Source: Pseudochryseolinea flava
GTDB taxonomy: Bacteria > Bacteroidota > Bacteroidia > Cytophagales > Cyclobacteriaceae
DNA: 64,000 nt
Reading direction: 5' to 3'
Assembly: GCF_003286915.1 (NCBI RefSeq)
Contig: NZ_QMFY01000016.1
Coordinates: forward strand, 1 to 64,000
Positions 45,934-54,355 of this stretch are shown here, in pieces; the stretch's first letter is position 1; the number at the start of each line of letters is the position of its first letter. The notes under the pieces were generated by a model that had not been told where the DNA came from, did no database searches, and saw only the letters and a list, made by a program, of their open reading frames with translations. A program made the translations under genes and the position numbers.

Positions 45934-46667
45934 TGCGCGAGAAGTAGTTGTGCTAGTAAATAATCTGAAATCAGAATCGCGATCACGCTATTGGTAACGG
46001 CTTTTGTACTCGACACGCCCACTTCCAATGCACCACCATGGGTGTAGTATCCTTGATAACATGAAATGGAAGACACGAGGAATGCAAAAACAACTGACTT
46101 TATCAGCGCAAAGGTAATCGTGAATGGATTGAAAGAATATCGTAGTCCGACAACGTAATCATTAGGCGTGATTACCTCTGCGAATATGCCGACAATGTAA
46201 CCGCCGAGCAATGCACAAACACCCGCGACGATAACCAGCATTGGATACATTAAGATTGATGCAATGATCTTGGGGAGGACGAGATACGATACGGAATTAA
46301 TTCCCATCACTTCGAGTGCATCGATCTGTTCGGTGATGCGCATCGTTCCCAAAAGGCCCGACATACTTGACCCTACTTTACCGGCAAAAATGATGGCGAT
46401 GATTGTTGGCGCGAGTTCCAATACAGTCATCTCACGAACAACTTGAGAAATCACAAATTTAGGAATCAGTGGGCTCACCATATTGAAGGCGGTTTGAACC
46501 GTGGTCACGGCACCCATGAATGTGGCAACCAGGGCAACGAGAAAGAGCGATCCTAATCCGATGCTCACGCATTCTTCCATCACCAGCCTATAGTACGTTC
46601 GGAACGCTTCGCGATTCACGAAGAGGTTTCCGAGGAACATAAAATACTTACCAATCTCAGCGATCAT
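45930..46667 (-). CDS. mlaE: ABC transporter permease, MlaE-like
   Basis: The 245-residue membrane protein has about five hydrophobic segments and the MlaE family signatures VREMTVLELAPTIIAIIFAGKVGSSMSG near residue 75 and GTMRITEQIDALEVMGINS just after. It is the permease partner of MlaF in lipid transport. It is first in its operon, followed by mlaF with a four-base overlap. On the minus strand a TATCTTTA (46702-46709) lies near the expected promoter site. Confidence 0.93.
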   Translation of the reverse strand: MIAEIGKYFMFLGNLFVNREAFRTYYRLVMEECVSIGLGSLFLVALVATFMGAVTTVQTAFNMVSPLIPKFVISQVVREMTVLELAPTIIAIIFAGKVGSSMSGLLGTMRITEQIDALEVMGINSVSYLVLPKIIASILMYPMLVIVAGVCALLGGYIVGIFAEVITPNDYVVGLRYSFNPFTITFALIKSVVFAFLVSSISCYQGYYTHGGALEVGVSSTKAVTNSVIAILISDYLLAQLLLAQ

Positions 46668-46708
46668 ACCTGCAAGAAAATAAAGGCAATCATTATCTTG
46701 CTAAAGAT

Positions 46709-46728
46709 AGTTGAAAATTAATTCAACT
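46709..46728. repeat. Inverted repeat in the mlaE/SDR divergent promoter region
   Basis: AGTTGAA (46709-46715) and TTCAACT (46722-46728) are perfect reverse complements around AATTAA. The site sits between two divergent genes, about 40 and 25 bases from their starts, where a regulator could bind. No regulator is known to use it. Confidence 0.4.
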
Positions 46729-46753
46729 GTGAATATTCGCATTTTAGGAGATT

Positions 46754-47458
46754 ATGAACAAACTGATTGTTGTTACGGGCGGGACGAAGGGAATTGGAAG
46801 GGCGATTATTGAAAAGTTTGCCCGTGAGGGATTTGATGTTGTTACTTGTGCGCGGAAAGAAGTGGATCTTCGTCAGCTGGTCGCGCATGTTGAGAATACG
46901 TATGATGTTCGTTGCCATGCGCATGTGGCCGATATGTCGGAGCCTGAGCAAGTGAAGTTGTTCTGTGAAAAGGTTTTACTTCTTCGGCAGCCCATCAACG
47001 TGTTGGTTAATAATGCAGGCTTTTTTATTCCTGGCGAGATTGCGACAGAGCCGGCAGGGACGCTGGAAAAAATGATCGAAGGAAATCTGTACAGTGCTTA
47101 TTATACCACCCGTGGACTGGTGCATGTTATGAAAGACTTGCGGCAAGGGCATATTTTCAATATCTGTTCCATAGCCAGTATCCAAGCGTACGCGAATGGC
47201 GGGTCTTATGCGATCTCGAAATTCGCATTGCTGGGTTTTTCCAAGTGTTTGCGTGAGGAGTTAAAGCAACATCAGGTGAAAGTCACAGCTGTTTTACCCG
47301 GTGCCACACGTACCGCGAGTTGGGATGGTACGACGTTGCCAGACGAGCGCTTTATGCCTTCCGAAGACATCGCGGAAACCATTTATTCGACGTATTCCCT
47401 TTCGGACAGGACGGTGATCGAAGAGATCCTAATCCGACCACAACTTGGCGATATTTGA
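46754..47458 (+). CDS. Short-chain dehydrogenase/reductase
   Basis: The 234-residue protein is a classical SDR: TGGTKGIGRAI near residue 9 for NAD(P) binding, NNAGFF near residue 85, and the catalytic Ser (CSIAS near 137) with YAISK near residue 151. ARK after the second strand hints at NADP. The substrate is unknown. AGGAG lies close before the start, one of the few Shine-Dalgarno-like sites in the window. The stop abuts the stop of the convergent unknown gene with no gap. Confidence 0.9.
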   Translation: MNKLIVVTGGTKGIGRAIIEKFAREGFDVVTCARKEVDLRQLVAHVENTYDVRCHAHVADMSEPEQVKLFCEKVLLLRQPINVLVNNAGFFIPGEIATEPAGTLEKMIEGNLYSAYYTTRGLVHVMKDLRQGHIFNICSIASIQAYANGGSYAISKFALLGFSKCLREELKQHQVKVTAVLPGATRTASWDGTTLPDERFMPSEDIAETIYSTYSLSDRTVIEEILIRPQLGDI

Positions 47459-48286
47459 TTATGCGCGTAGCCTGTTCTCGCGTACAAAACTTTCTTTCCA
47501 CTTGATCCATGGTTCAGCTTCGCTCTCCATGCGGATCAATTCATCTTTGGAATCACCAAGAATGATACGCTTCCAGTCGCTTTTGCTGAAATAAGAATTC
47601 ACCAAAGGGACATCGAAGGTGTTCTTTACGAACATGGATTGTTCGTAGCGAGGGTCATACACGGGATAGATATGTGGAATGACGATCGGGTTGCTGCAAT
47701 GATCACGGAAGAAGTAATCAAAGCGCGAGATGAAACGTTTTCTTTTCTGAAAATACTCGTCGTTGATTTGATCGGTGAGATTCCAATCTTCCGCGACGAT
47801 AAAGCTAAAGTCTTCAAAGTCGGAAAAGTATTGACGATAGTAGTCTGTCACACGGAGATATAGACTGCGTTCGAGACGTTTTTCAAGTTTTGCGCGCATG
47901 GCAGGCTCGCCGGCATAAAGGCCAGTGAGGGCTACCACGATACATTCCATCACGTTCTTCTGAGTAGAAAATCGAAGAAACTGGTGCAGCCAATCCGGCA
48001 GCATGATGATAAAATATTTATGGTCGTAATTAAGGGCGTTGGAATTGCCGTTGACAAATTCCCAAATTTTGTTGTTACGCTCAAGGTCTTTCGCAGACGT
48101 TGGAAGAAAAGAAAATTTCAGTTGTCGTGAGGTTCGAATACGTTGAACCAATTTTACTTTTTCAAGAAACACATCGGGTTGGAGATTTTCCTCTTCATAG
48201 ATGCGCGTGTTGTAAAGTATGACGTTTCCTTTGACCTGCATGGGTGAAATGGTTTTTTGACACTTCAATTTTAGGAGGTTTTTCAC
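47459..48286 (-). CDS. Protein of unknown function
   Basis: The 275-residue product is soluble, without signal peptide or membrane segment, rich in aromatic and charged residues, and has no motif I can name. A hydrophobic stretch YFIIMLPDWLHQFLRF lies near residue 92. It may start at the internal Met16. It is a single minus-strand gene between an SDR and ispG; the gap to ispG is about 195 bases and holds the ispG promoter. I cannot suggest a function. Confidence 0.65.
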   Translation of the reverse strand: MKNLLKLKCQKTISPMQVKGNVILYNTRIYEEENLQPDVFLEKVKLVQRIRTSRQLKFSFLPTSAKDLERNNKIWEFVNGNSNALNYDHKYFIIMLPDWLHQFLRFSTQKNVMECIVVALTGLYAGEPAMRAKLEKRLERSLYLRVTDYYRQYFSDFEDFSFIVAEDWNLTDQINDEYFQKRKRFISRFDYFFRDHCSNPIVIPHIYPVYDPRYEQSMFVKNTFDVPLVNSYFSKSDWKRIILGDSKDELIRMESEAEPWIKWKESFVRENRLRA

Positions 48287-48455
48287 GCGTAAACTTGGGT
48301 ATTGATAAGCGGATTTTGCTTATGTAATTTTTATTCAGAAACATGCGGAATAATGCCAGACGACCGAAGGAAAAATTGCATTTCGTGGGGCAATTATTTA
48401 GCCGTTTGGCCGAAGAATCTTCCGGTGTGCGAAAACAAAATCGGCATTTTAAAGT

Positions 48456-48463
48456 TATTTTTG
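48456..48463 (+). promoter_or_regulatory. -7 promoter element of ispG
   Basis: TATTTTTG is a full match to TAnnTTTG and lies 18 bases before GTG 48482. No TTTG is present 19 bases upstream. It argues against translation from starts further upstream in the same frame. Confidence 0.5.
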
Positions 48464-48481
48464 TCAGATAAAATCTCATCT

Positions 48482-50440
48482 GTGAACGCCGAAATCGCAG
48501 CCCTCAAGCAATACTGCAACAGCCTGGTTCAATACAGCCGCCGCAAAACCATCGAAGTGAAAATTGGAGATGTACCCATGGGGGGCATTAATCCTATTCG
48601 CATTCAATCGATGACGACCATCGATACCATGGATACGCAGGGTTCTATCGAACAAACGATACGCATGGTAGATGCTGGCTGTGAGTATGTTCGGATCACA
48701 GCACCCAGTATTAAAGAAGCGCAGAATCTTGACGAGATTAAGAAAGGGCTTCGCTTAAGAGGATATAACGTACCGCTCGTAGCCGATATTCATTTTACGC
48801 CGAACGCAGCGGAGCTTGCTGCGCGTATCGTTGAGAAGGTTCGAATCAATCCGGGCAACTATGCCGACAAGAAAAGATTTGAAACAATCGATTATACAGA
48901 GGCTTCGTATCAGGCGGAACTTGATCGTATCCGTAAGAAATTTGTGCCGTTGATCAAGATTTGTAAGGAATATGGAACAGCTATGCGTATCGGTACAAAC
49001 CATGGATCCCTTTCAGACCGTATTATGAGTCGCTATGGCGACAACCCAGCGGGAATGGTTGAGTCTGCCTTGGAGTTTTTGCGCATTTGTGAGGATGAGC
49101 AATTTTACAACATTGTCATCTCCATGAAATCGAGTAACCCACAAGTGATGGTGCAAGCATATCGTTTGTTGGTGCAGAAATTAGAAGAGGAGGGACTGAA
49201 ACCATATCCACTTCATTTAGGCGTTACCGAGGCGGGCGATGGCGAAGATGGTCGTGTGAAGTCTGCAGTCGGGATCGGAACATTACTCGAAGATGGCCTG
49301 GGCGACACGATTCGCGTTTCCCTCACCGAGGAGCCTGAAGCTGAAGTTCCGGTTGCGCGCGAGTTAGCCAAACGTTATGATGATCGTGTGGGACATGAAC
49401 CAATAGCCGCGATTCAACACTATCCGATTACGCCGTTTGATTACAACCGACGGAAAACACGTGAGGTTGTAAACTTTGGTGGATCGCATCCGATTCCAAG
49501 AGTAATCGCAGATTTCTCGACGAAAGAAAAAATTACGCCAGCATCATGCTTTGCGTTAGGGTATCACTATGCAGTCGCGCTCGATAAGTGGAATATCACT
49601 GATACAGCATGTGACTATATTTTTCTGGGCGACAAGACCATTGAGTTTGAAATTCCAGGTACACTGGGATTGATCTTCAATCATCAGACATGGCAGACAC
49701 AACGACATCGAGATAGAGCTTATCCGTTGATTAAGGCTTCTGATTATCATAAGGGAGAAGTTGAATTATCGGATCGATTGAATTTTATTTACACGCTCTT
49801 GAAAGATATTGATGAAGCTTTTCTCGAGAAAGTAAAAAATGAACCAACAGCAGTTTTGTTTATCAACACGTACAATAAACACGGCCTCGCAGAACAGCGT
49901 CGTTTGTTTGTTGAATTAATGAATGGGCGATGTGATGTACCTGTTGTTATAGGGCGTGCATACGCAGACCTTACCAGTGATCAACTGCAACTGTATGCTG
50001 CGACCGATCTAGGAGGGTTGCTTGTCGATGGATTAGGTGATGGTGTTTTTATTGCTGCCGAGCATTGTGGATCTGATAAATTTATCAACGATACAGCGTT
50101 CAATATTCTCCAGGCGACGCGAACAAGAATTTCAAAAACAGAATACATCTCTTGTCCATCGTGTGGGCGTACTTTGTTTGACCTCCAGGAAACGACTGCT
50201 AAAATTCGTGTGCGTACCAGTCATTTGAAAGGTATCAAGATTGGCATCATGGGATGTATTGTGAACGGACCTGGAGAGATGGCCGATGCGGATTACGGAT
50301 ATGTTGGTTCCGGGCCAGGACGGATAACCTTATATAAAGGCAAGGAAGTTGTTCGTCGGAACGTTCCTACCGCTGAAGCTGTTGACGAATTGGTTGATTT
50401 AATCCGCGAACATGGCGACTGGATTGAACCAGCATCTTAA
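48482..50440 (+). CDS. ispG: 4-hydroxy-3-methylbut-2-enyl-diphosphate synthase, long form
   Basis: IspG carries out the next-to-last step of the MEP pathway to isoprenoids using a 4Fe-4S cluster. The 652-residue protein is the long form with an extra middle domain, known from Bacteroidota, Chlamydiae and plants. The TIM-barrel N-terminus has VKIGDVPMGGINPIRIQSM near residue 30. The cluster cysteines are SCPSCGRT near residue 558 and MGCIVNGPGE near residue 592. GTG 48482 is chosen because the frame upstream is unlike the family and contains a promoter element. Confidence 0.93.
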   Translation: MNAEIAALKQYCNSLVQYSRRKTIEVKIGDVPMGGINPIRIQSMTTIDTMDTQGSIEQTIRMVDAGCEYVRITAPSIKEAQNLDEIKKGLRLRGYNVPLVADIHFTPNAAELAARIVEKVRINPGNYADKKRFETIDYTEASYQAELDRIRKKFVPLIKICKEYGTAMRIGTNHGSLSDRIMSRYGDNPAGMVESALEFLRICEDEQFYNIVISMKSSNPQVMVQAYRLLVQKLEEEGLKPYPLHLGVTEAGDGEDGRVKSAVGIGTLLEDGLGDTIRVSLTEEPEAEVPVARELAKRYDDRVGHEPIAAIQHYPITPFDYNRRKTREVVNFGGSHPIPRVIADFSTKEKITPASCFALGYHYAVALDKWNITDTACDYIFLGDKTIEFEIPGTLGLIFNHQTWQTQRHRDRAYPLIKASDYHKGEVELSDRLNFIYTLLKDIDEAFLEKVKNEPTAVLFINTYNKHGLAEQRRLFVELMNGRCDVPVVIGRAYADLTSDQLQLYAATDLGGLLVDGLGDGVFIAAEHCGSDKFINDTAFNILQATRTRISKTEYISCPSCGRTLFDLQETTAKIRVRTSHLKGIKIGIMGCIVNGPGEMADADYGYVGSGPGRITLYKGKEVVRRNVPTAEAVDELVDLIREHGDWIEPAS

Positions 50441-50456
50441 CATTAATACAAACGCA

Positions 50457-50654
50457 ATGGAAAATACGAAGCCTCGTAAAAGCTCATGGAAAGATTTTTT
50501 TAGACTTGGTGAAGTTGGCACTTACTTCTTTCGCAAGCGTGATGCATCACGTCCAGCCAATGTTAACCTGCGCATGATGCATGGTGTGAATAAGTTTTCA
50601 ATCGTTGTGTTTATCATCGCGGTGTTTTACCTCGTTCTGAAACGCATCCTCTAG
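50457..50654 (+). CDS. Small single-helix membrane protein (DUF6728-like)
   Basis: The 65-residue product has a basic N-terminus (NTKPRKSSWKDFFRL), GEVGTYFFRKRD, then NLRMMHGVNKFS and a C-terminal membrane helix (about 45-63). It resembles a family of small Bacteroidota proteins I recall as DUF6728; the name is uncertain and the function unknown. ATG 50457 is preferred to an in-frame ATG at 50412 that overlaps ispG. It is three bases before the YjbR-type gene, so it probably shares the ispG transcript. Confidence 0.7.
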   Translation: MENTKPRKSSWKDFFRLGEVGTYFFRKRDASRPANVNLRMMHGVNKFSIVVFIIAVFYLVLKRIL

Positions 50655-50656
50655 CC

Positions 50657-51010
50657 ATGAATATTGAATCGTTTCGCGCTTATTGTTTGAATAAGAAGGG
50701 CGTGACCGAAGAATTTCCATTTGGCGAAGAAGTGTTGGTGTTTAAGGTGATGGGCAAGTTATTTGCCTTAACGGACGTAGAGAGTTTCGCCAGCATTAAC
50801 CTTAAGGTTGATCCCGAAAAAGGGGCTGAGCTTAGAGAGACCTATCCAGCCGTACAACCTGGGTACCACATGAATAAGAAACATTGGAACACCGTGCTGA
50901 TGGATGGATCTTTGCCCGATAAGCTTGTCCGTCAATGGATTGACGATTCTTATGCTTTAGTGGCGTCGAAACTCACTAAAAGTCAAAAATCAGCGTTAGA
51001 ATCGATGTAA
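50657..51010 (+). CDS. MmcQ/YjbR-family protein
   Basis: The 117-residue protein matches the MmcQ/YjbR (CyaY-like fold) family: YCLNKKGVTEEFPFGEEVLVFKVMGKLFAL near the start, NLKVDPEKGAELRE near residue 48, GYHMNKKHWNTV near residue 69 and LVRQWIDDSYALV near residue 96. Members are often described as DNA-binding, but the role is not known. It directly follows the small membrane protein gene. Confidence 0.9.
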   Translation: MNIESFRAYCLNKKGVTEEFPFGEEVLVFKVMGKLFALTDVESFASINLKVDPEKGAELRETYPAVQPGYHMNKKHWNTVLMDGSLPDKLVRQWIDDSYALVASKLTKSQKSALESM

Positions 51011-51048
51011 ATTGATAGTCAAAAGGTTATAAATGATGCTAAAATCTT

Positions 51049-51056
51049 TATTTTTG
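51049..51056 (+). promoter_or_regulatory. -7 promoter element before the Lys-rich lipoprotein gene
   Basis: TATTTTTG fully matches TAnnTTTG and lies 17 bases before the ATG at 51074. No TTTG at the ideal distance is seen. Confidence 0.45.
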
Positions 51057-51073
51057 TTTGAATTAGCCTGTCC

Positions 51074-52099
51074 ATGATTAGGGCATTTTTTGTAATCTTC
51101 ATTGCGAACCTCCTTTTAAGTGGCTGTACACAGCGCATGATATGCCCTGCCTATCAGAGTGCGTACATCTACGATAAAGACGAGCTACGCAAGAAATTCA
51201 GCTATTTTGAGAACGACACCATGCCTAAGGTGTACACTGCGAGCAAGAATAAATATCTCGTCGCAGAAGATGTTTCCTATAAAAAGAAATTAAGACAGTT
51301 ACAGACTGTCGTCATGAAACCGGTAAACGTGGTCGTACCAGATTCGCTACAGCCGGGCTATGTGCCTGGTATGGACGAAGACGGGGTGGTTCCTGGCGCT
51401 GAGCTCGACCTCGCGGCGCGTTCTGTAATCGACAGCACATATATCGTTGATGTGCCAACCGATAGCGTTGCAGCACCAGAAGAGGACAGCGTTTATATGA
51501 TCTCTAAAGACAAAGAAGTTCGCGTACTACGATACAATTTCCCCGATAGCTTAGTGTACGATTCTGCGTCTGGAAAATATGGTCGGGAGACTCCCACGTA
51601 CTACGTGGAGGAAGTAAAATTCAATGTTGATCAGGATAACTACATGTGGTATCTCCGTGATTACCTCGTGTTGCCTGATGTTCGCTTAGCGCATTTAGGA
51701 CAACAAGAACAAGCTTCCGGAGCATCCGCAAAGAAGAAGAAGGAAAAGAAAGGCTTCTTTGGATTCTTTAAGAATTTGTTCAAGAAGAAAGATAAATCTG
51801 CTGCAACGGATTCCACGGATGTTGCCGAGCCACCAGTCAAATCAGAGGACGACTTTGATTATGTAGACGAAGATTCGGTGCAGCAAGCAACGACTGCTAC
51901 CCAGGTGGCCCCTAAAGCAGAAAAGAAAGAGAAGAAAGGACTATTCGGACGTAAGAAAAAGGCAGATCAAGATCAACCTGCGGAAACATCTGACGAGAAA
52001 CCAGCACGTCGTAAGAAGGACAAGAAAAAGAAATCAGAAGAGACTGAAGAAGCGCCTACCGAAGAAGAAAAGCAGAAGGAAGAGGAAGACGGATTCTAG
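51074..52099 (+). CDS. Lipoprotein with a Lys/Glu-rich C-terminus
   Basis: The 341-residue protein has a lipobox LLSGC (Cys near residue 18) followed by CTQRMICPAY, so a second Cys within CPxY. Residues 30-215 look like a globular region with short beta strands. From about residue 215 the chain becomes repetitive, with blocks of KKKEKKGFFGFFK, KKEKKGLFGRKKK and RRKKDKKKK separated by acidic segments, ending in EEEDGF. This part is probably disordered. I do not recognise the family. A very small lipoprotein at 61120 shares the Cys...CPxY start. Confidence 0.75.
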   Translation: MIRAFFVIFIANLLLSGCTQRMICPAYQSAYIYDKDELRKKFSYFENDTMPKVYTASKNKYLVAEDVSYKKKLRQLQTVVMKPVNVVVPDSLQPGYVPGMDEDGVVPGAELDLAARSVIDSTYIVDVPTDSVAAPEEDSVYMISKDKEVRVLRYNFPDSLVYDSASGKYGRETPTYYVEEVKFNVDQDNYMWYLRDYLVLPDVRLAHLGQQEQASGASAKKKKEKKGFFGFFKNLFKKKDKSAATDSTDVAEPPVKSEDDFDYVDEDSVQQATTATQVAPKAEKKEKKGLFGRKKKADQDQPAETSDEKPARRKKDKKKKSEETEEAPTEEEKQKEEEDGF

Positions 52100-52100
52100 T

Positions 52101-52175
52101 GTTAACGGATAACAGTTCACGGTAACAGTTCACGGTTCACGGATAACAGTTTACAAGATAACCGATAACCGATAT
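52101..52175. repeat. Short-repeat cluster of GATAAC and TTCACGG units
   Basis: Between two convergent genes lie several copies of ACGGATAACAGTTCACGG-like units: GATAACAGTT at three places and TTCACGG at two, ending in ATAACCGATAACCGATATAAC. Units of about seven bases resemble known short tandemly repeated repetitive sequences. Such sequence may occur elsewhere in the genome. Confidence 0.75.
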
Positions 52176-52177
52176 AA

Positions 52178-52876
52178 CTAATCAAAAAGTGTAAGGTTCC
52201 CGTGTTGATCGGCAGGAGGCGTAGGATGTATAAGGGACGGCACATCTAAAGCTGGATTACTGATTCTCGGAGAAATGGAATATAGATTTAATTGGTTCGC
52301 GGGTATCGCTGTGAGCACCGAAACCAATTCTTCTTCTTTAGTTTCTTTGTTGAGCCATTGAGCCTCCGTTTCAGGAGAAAGAATGACAGGCATACGATCG
52401 TATATGGGAGTCACCAGTTCATTAGCGGGCACCGTAATAATTGAGAAAGTCTGAAGCTCGTTGCCATCGGTATCTTCAAACTCTTCCCATATCGCAGCGA
52501 AAGAGAATATTCCTTCATTCTTATCAACAAAACGATAAGGGATCATTGATTTTTTTCCGGCCTTTTTCCAGGCATAAAAACCATCAGCAGGCACAATACA
52601 TCGACCACGCATCATGGAGCGTTTGATAGCCGGTTTTTCAAGAATCACTTCAGCACGAACGTTGATGATTTTTTCACTAAGCGTTTTATTCTTGGCCCAT
52701 TCGGGAGAAGTTCCCCAATAGAAATTAGAAAGTCCTTCTGGAGCGTTGCTTGTAATCACGCCGATCAACTGAGTAGGTGCTGCGTTGTACTTCGGGGTAT
52801 AGAAATCAGGAACTTCAACGGAGAATCGCTCCGCTATTTTCGTTGCGCTGGCGGTTATGGTGAAACGGTCGATCAT
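52178..52876 (-). CDS. SRAP (YedK/HMCES)-family protein with all catalytic residues replaced
   Basis: SRAP proteins use Cys2 to form a covalent bond with abasic sites in single-stranded DNA, assisted by a Glu and a His. This 232-residue protein keeps the fold motifs (YNAAPTQ at 30-36, NVRAE at 72-76, RCIVPADGFYxW at 92-103, DRMPVIL at 160-166). However, residue 2 is Ile (MIDRF, not MCGRF), the Glu of GFYEW is Ala102 (GFYAW), and the His of HDRMP is Tyr159 (YDRMP). The start is fixed by a four-base ATGA overlap with yheT and by the lack of any better upstream start. It looks like a non-catalytic member, last in the terC-yfiT-yheT operon. Confidence 0.88.
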   Translation of the reverse strand: MIDRFTITASATKIAERFSVEVPDFYTPKYNAAPTQLIGVITSNAPEGLSNFYWGTSPEWAKNKTLSEKIINVRAEVILEKPAIKRSMMRGRCIVPADGFYAWKKAGKKSMIPYRFVDKNEGIFSFAAIWEEFEDTDGNELQTFSIITVPANELVTPIYDRMPVILSPETEAQWLNKETKEEELVSVLTAIPANQLNLYSISPRISNPALDVPSLIHPTPPADQHGNLTLFD

Positions 52877-53808
52877 GATTGCGTAAAAAATTTGATAGCA
52901 CGCTCTTCACTCCAATATAGTCCATTTTTATTGAACTGGGCGAAGCCTACATGTCCGCCAAAGATAGGTGTCTCTAGCGTAACCACAGGATGATCTGTCA
53001 ATATATCCTCAGGAAAACAATCAGAACTTAGGAAGGGGTCGTTCTTTGCGTTTACGATGAGGGTAGGAATATTGATATGCTTCAGAAAGTAGAGTGAACT
53101 ACACGCCTCGTAATAAGCGATCGCATCTTTAAATCCATGGAGTGGTGCTGTGTATTGATCGTCGAAAGTTTTTAGGTCAGTAATGGCCATCAACTTCCGC
53201 GTGTCGAGTTCGGGATAGAACTTCGCTTTGGCCAACACTTTTTTCTTTAAAGAATTCAGGAAACGTCTTTCGTAGATCCAGTTCGATCGCTCGCCAATGC
53301 GTTGACAACTCGTGTGAAGGTTGAGTGGTACGGAGAAGACAACAGCCTTCTTGATGTGACTGTGGTCGACCGGCTCTCCCAAAAATTTTAGTGTTAGGTT
53401 TCCGCCAAGACTAAATCCCGCGAGATAAATCTCATTGTACTGTAGCCGTGCATGATTCACGATAGTGAGAAGATCGTCGGTGGCGCCACTATGATAAAAA
53501 CGAAGTTGCTTGTTAATCTCACCACTGCAGCCTCGGAAATTCCACGCGAGAATGTCGAAGCCAGCAAGATATCCTGCACGTGCGAGTCCCAGCACATAGG
53601 TGCGCGTTGAATTTCCTTCTAAGCCGTGAGAAATGATCAGCAACTTTTTGGAATTCTGCCGATACCAATCAAGATCGAGGAAGTCATTATCGGGTGTAAC
53701 GATACGTTCGCGCTGCGCTTGCTGGAAACTTACCTTACGAAGAAGCGATGGAAAAATTGTTTCCAGGTGAGCGTTGAAGAGAATGGTAGGTGGTTGATAT
53801 GGATTCAT
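52873..53808 (-). CDS. YheT-like alpha/beta hydrolase
   Basis: The 311-residue hydrolase has the nucleophile elbow GFSLGGN near residue 145, the oxyanion-region SHGLEGNS near residue 60, and NFRGCSGE near residue 92 typical of YheT/ABHD1-3 proteins. The acid is probably Asp in NAKNDPF near residue 253 and the base His in GGHVGF near residue 285. Substrates are likely lipid or short-chain esters but unknown. The ATG lies 22 bases after yfiT; the stop overlaps the SRAP start. Confidence 0.9.
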   Translation of the reverse strand: MNPYQPPTILFNAHLETIFPSLLRKVSFQQAQRERIVTPDNDFLDLDWYRQNSKKLLIISHGLEGNSTRTYVLGLARAGYLAGFDILAWNFRGCSGEINKQLRFYHSGATDDLLTIVNHARLQYNEIYLAGFSLGGNLTLKFLGEPVDHSHIKKAVVFSVPLNLHTSCQRIGERSNWIYERRFLNSLKKKVLAKAKFYPELDTRKLMAITDLKTFDDQYTAPLHGFKDAIAYYEACSSLYFLKHINIPTLIVNAKNDPFLSSDCFPEDILTDHPVVTLETPIFGGHVGFAQFNKNGLYWSEERAIKFFTQS

Positions 53809-53830
53809 TTCTCTTCAGCGGTTAGTTTTA

Positions 53831-54355
53831 TCATTTCGTGGCCACGAGGTTAAGGTGCCCGAGGTGGTGCTCACCATGCCACGCATACATGGCGATTGCC
53901 TGATCGAGCCGCACGTGTTTCTTAGACTCAGGATGAAAATACTGTCGACTGTAGTCAGCCGCAGGTATTGCCCGTAACAAAGCTACCCATTTTACATGTA
54001 TTGCTTTCAGCAGGTTTATAGATATTACCGGGTCTAACGCGTTTTCAGGTGTTGTAGACCACGCGCCTTCATTGTAAGGTTTTATCGTCGGAACATCCTC
54101 CGTAAGCATGAGCTTGATGCGTACATATGCGTTAAGGTGGCTATCCGGAATGTGATGGATCACTTGAAGCGCAGTCCAACCGCCATCGCGATAGGGTAGT
54201 TGAAGTTGCTTCGGCGGTAATGTTTTTACTAGCGTTTCTACTTTAATCGGTAGTGCTTCGATGCGGTCAATGCACAGACTGATTTCATCTGCACGATAAC
54301 TTTCTTTCGACTTATGCTTACCAATTGGGAAGCGTAGTGCGTCGTCACTACTCAT
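53831..54355 (-). CDS. YfiT/DinB-like metal-dependent transferase
   Basis: The 174-residue four-helix protein resembles YfiT/BstA, a DinB-superfamily enzyme that in Firmicutes is linked to bacillithiol transfer. Metal-binding His residues appear in HHIPDSH near residue 60 and HGEHHLGH near residue 160. RYRDGGWTALQV (QLPYRDGGW) is a family motif. Start ATG 54355 is preferred over 54394; it overlaps the terC stop by eight bases. The thiol used here is not known; Bacteroidota often have bacillithiol. Confidence 0.88.
   Translation of the reverse strand: MSSDDALRFPIGKHKSKESYRADEISLCIDRIEALPIKVETLVKTLPPKQLQLPYRDGGWTALQVIHHIPDSHLNAYVRIKLMLTEDVPTIKPYNEGAWSTTPENALDPVISINLLKAIHVKWVALLRAIPAADYSRQYFHPESKKHVRLDQAIAMYAWHGEHHLGHLNLVATK

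Noticed and set aside
48302-48481. Upstream extension of ispG by 60 codons
   Set aside because: The sequence is unlike IspG, is rich in unusual Cys/Trp codons and contains a TATTTTTG promoter element; GTG 48482 is preferred.
52101-52175. CRISPR array
   Set aside because: Units are about seven bases, directly adjacent and without spacers of fixed length.
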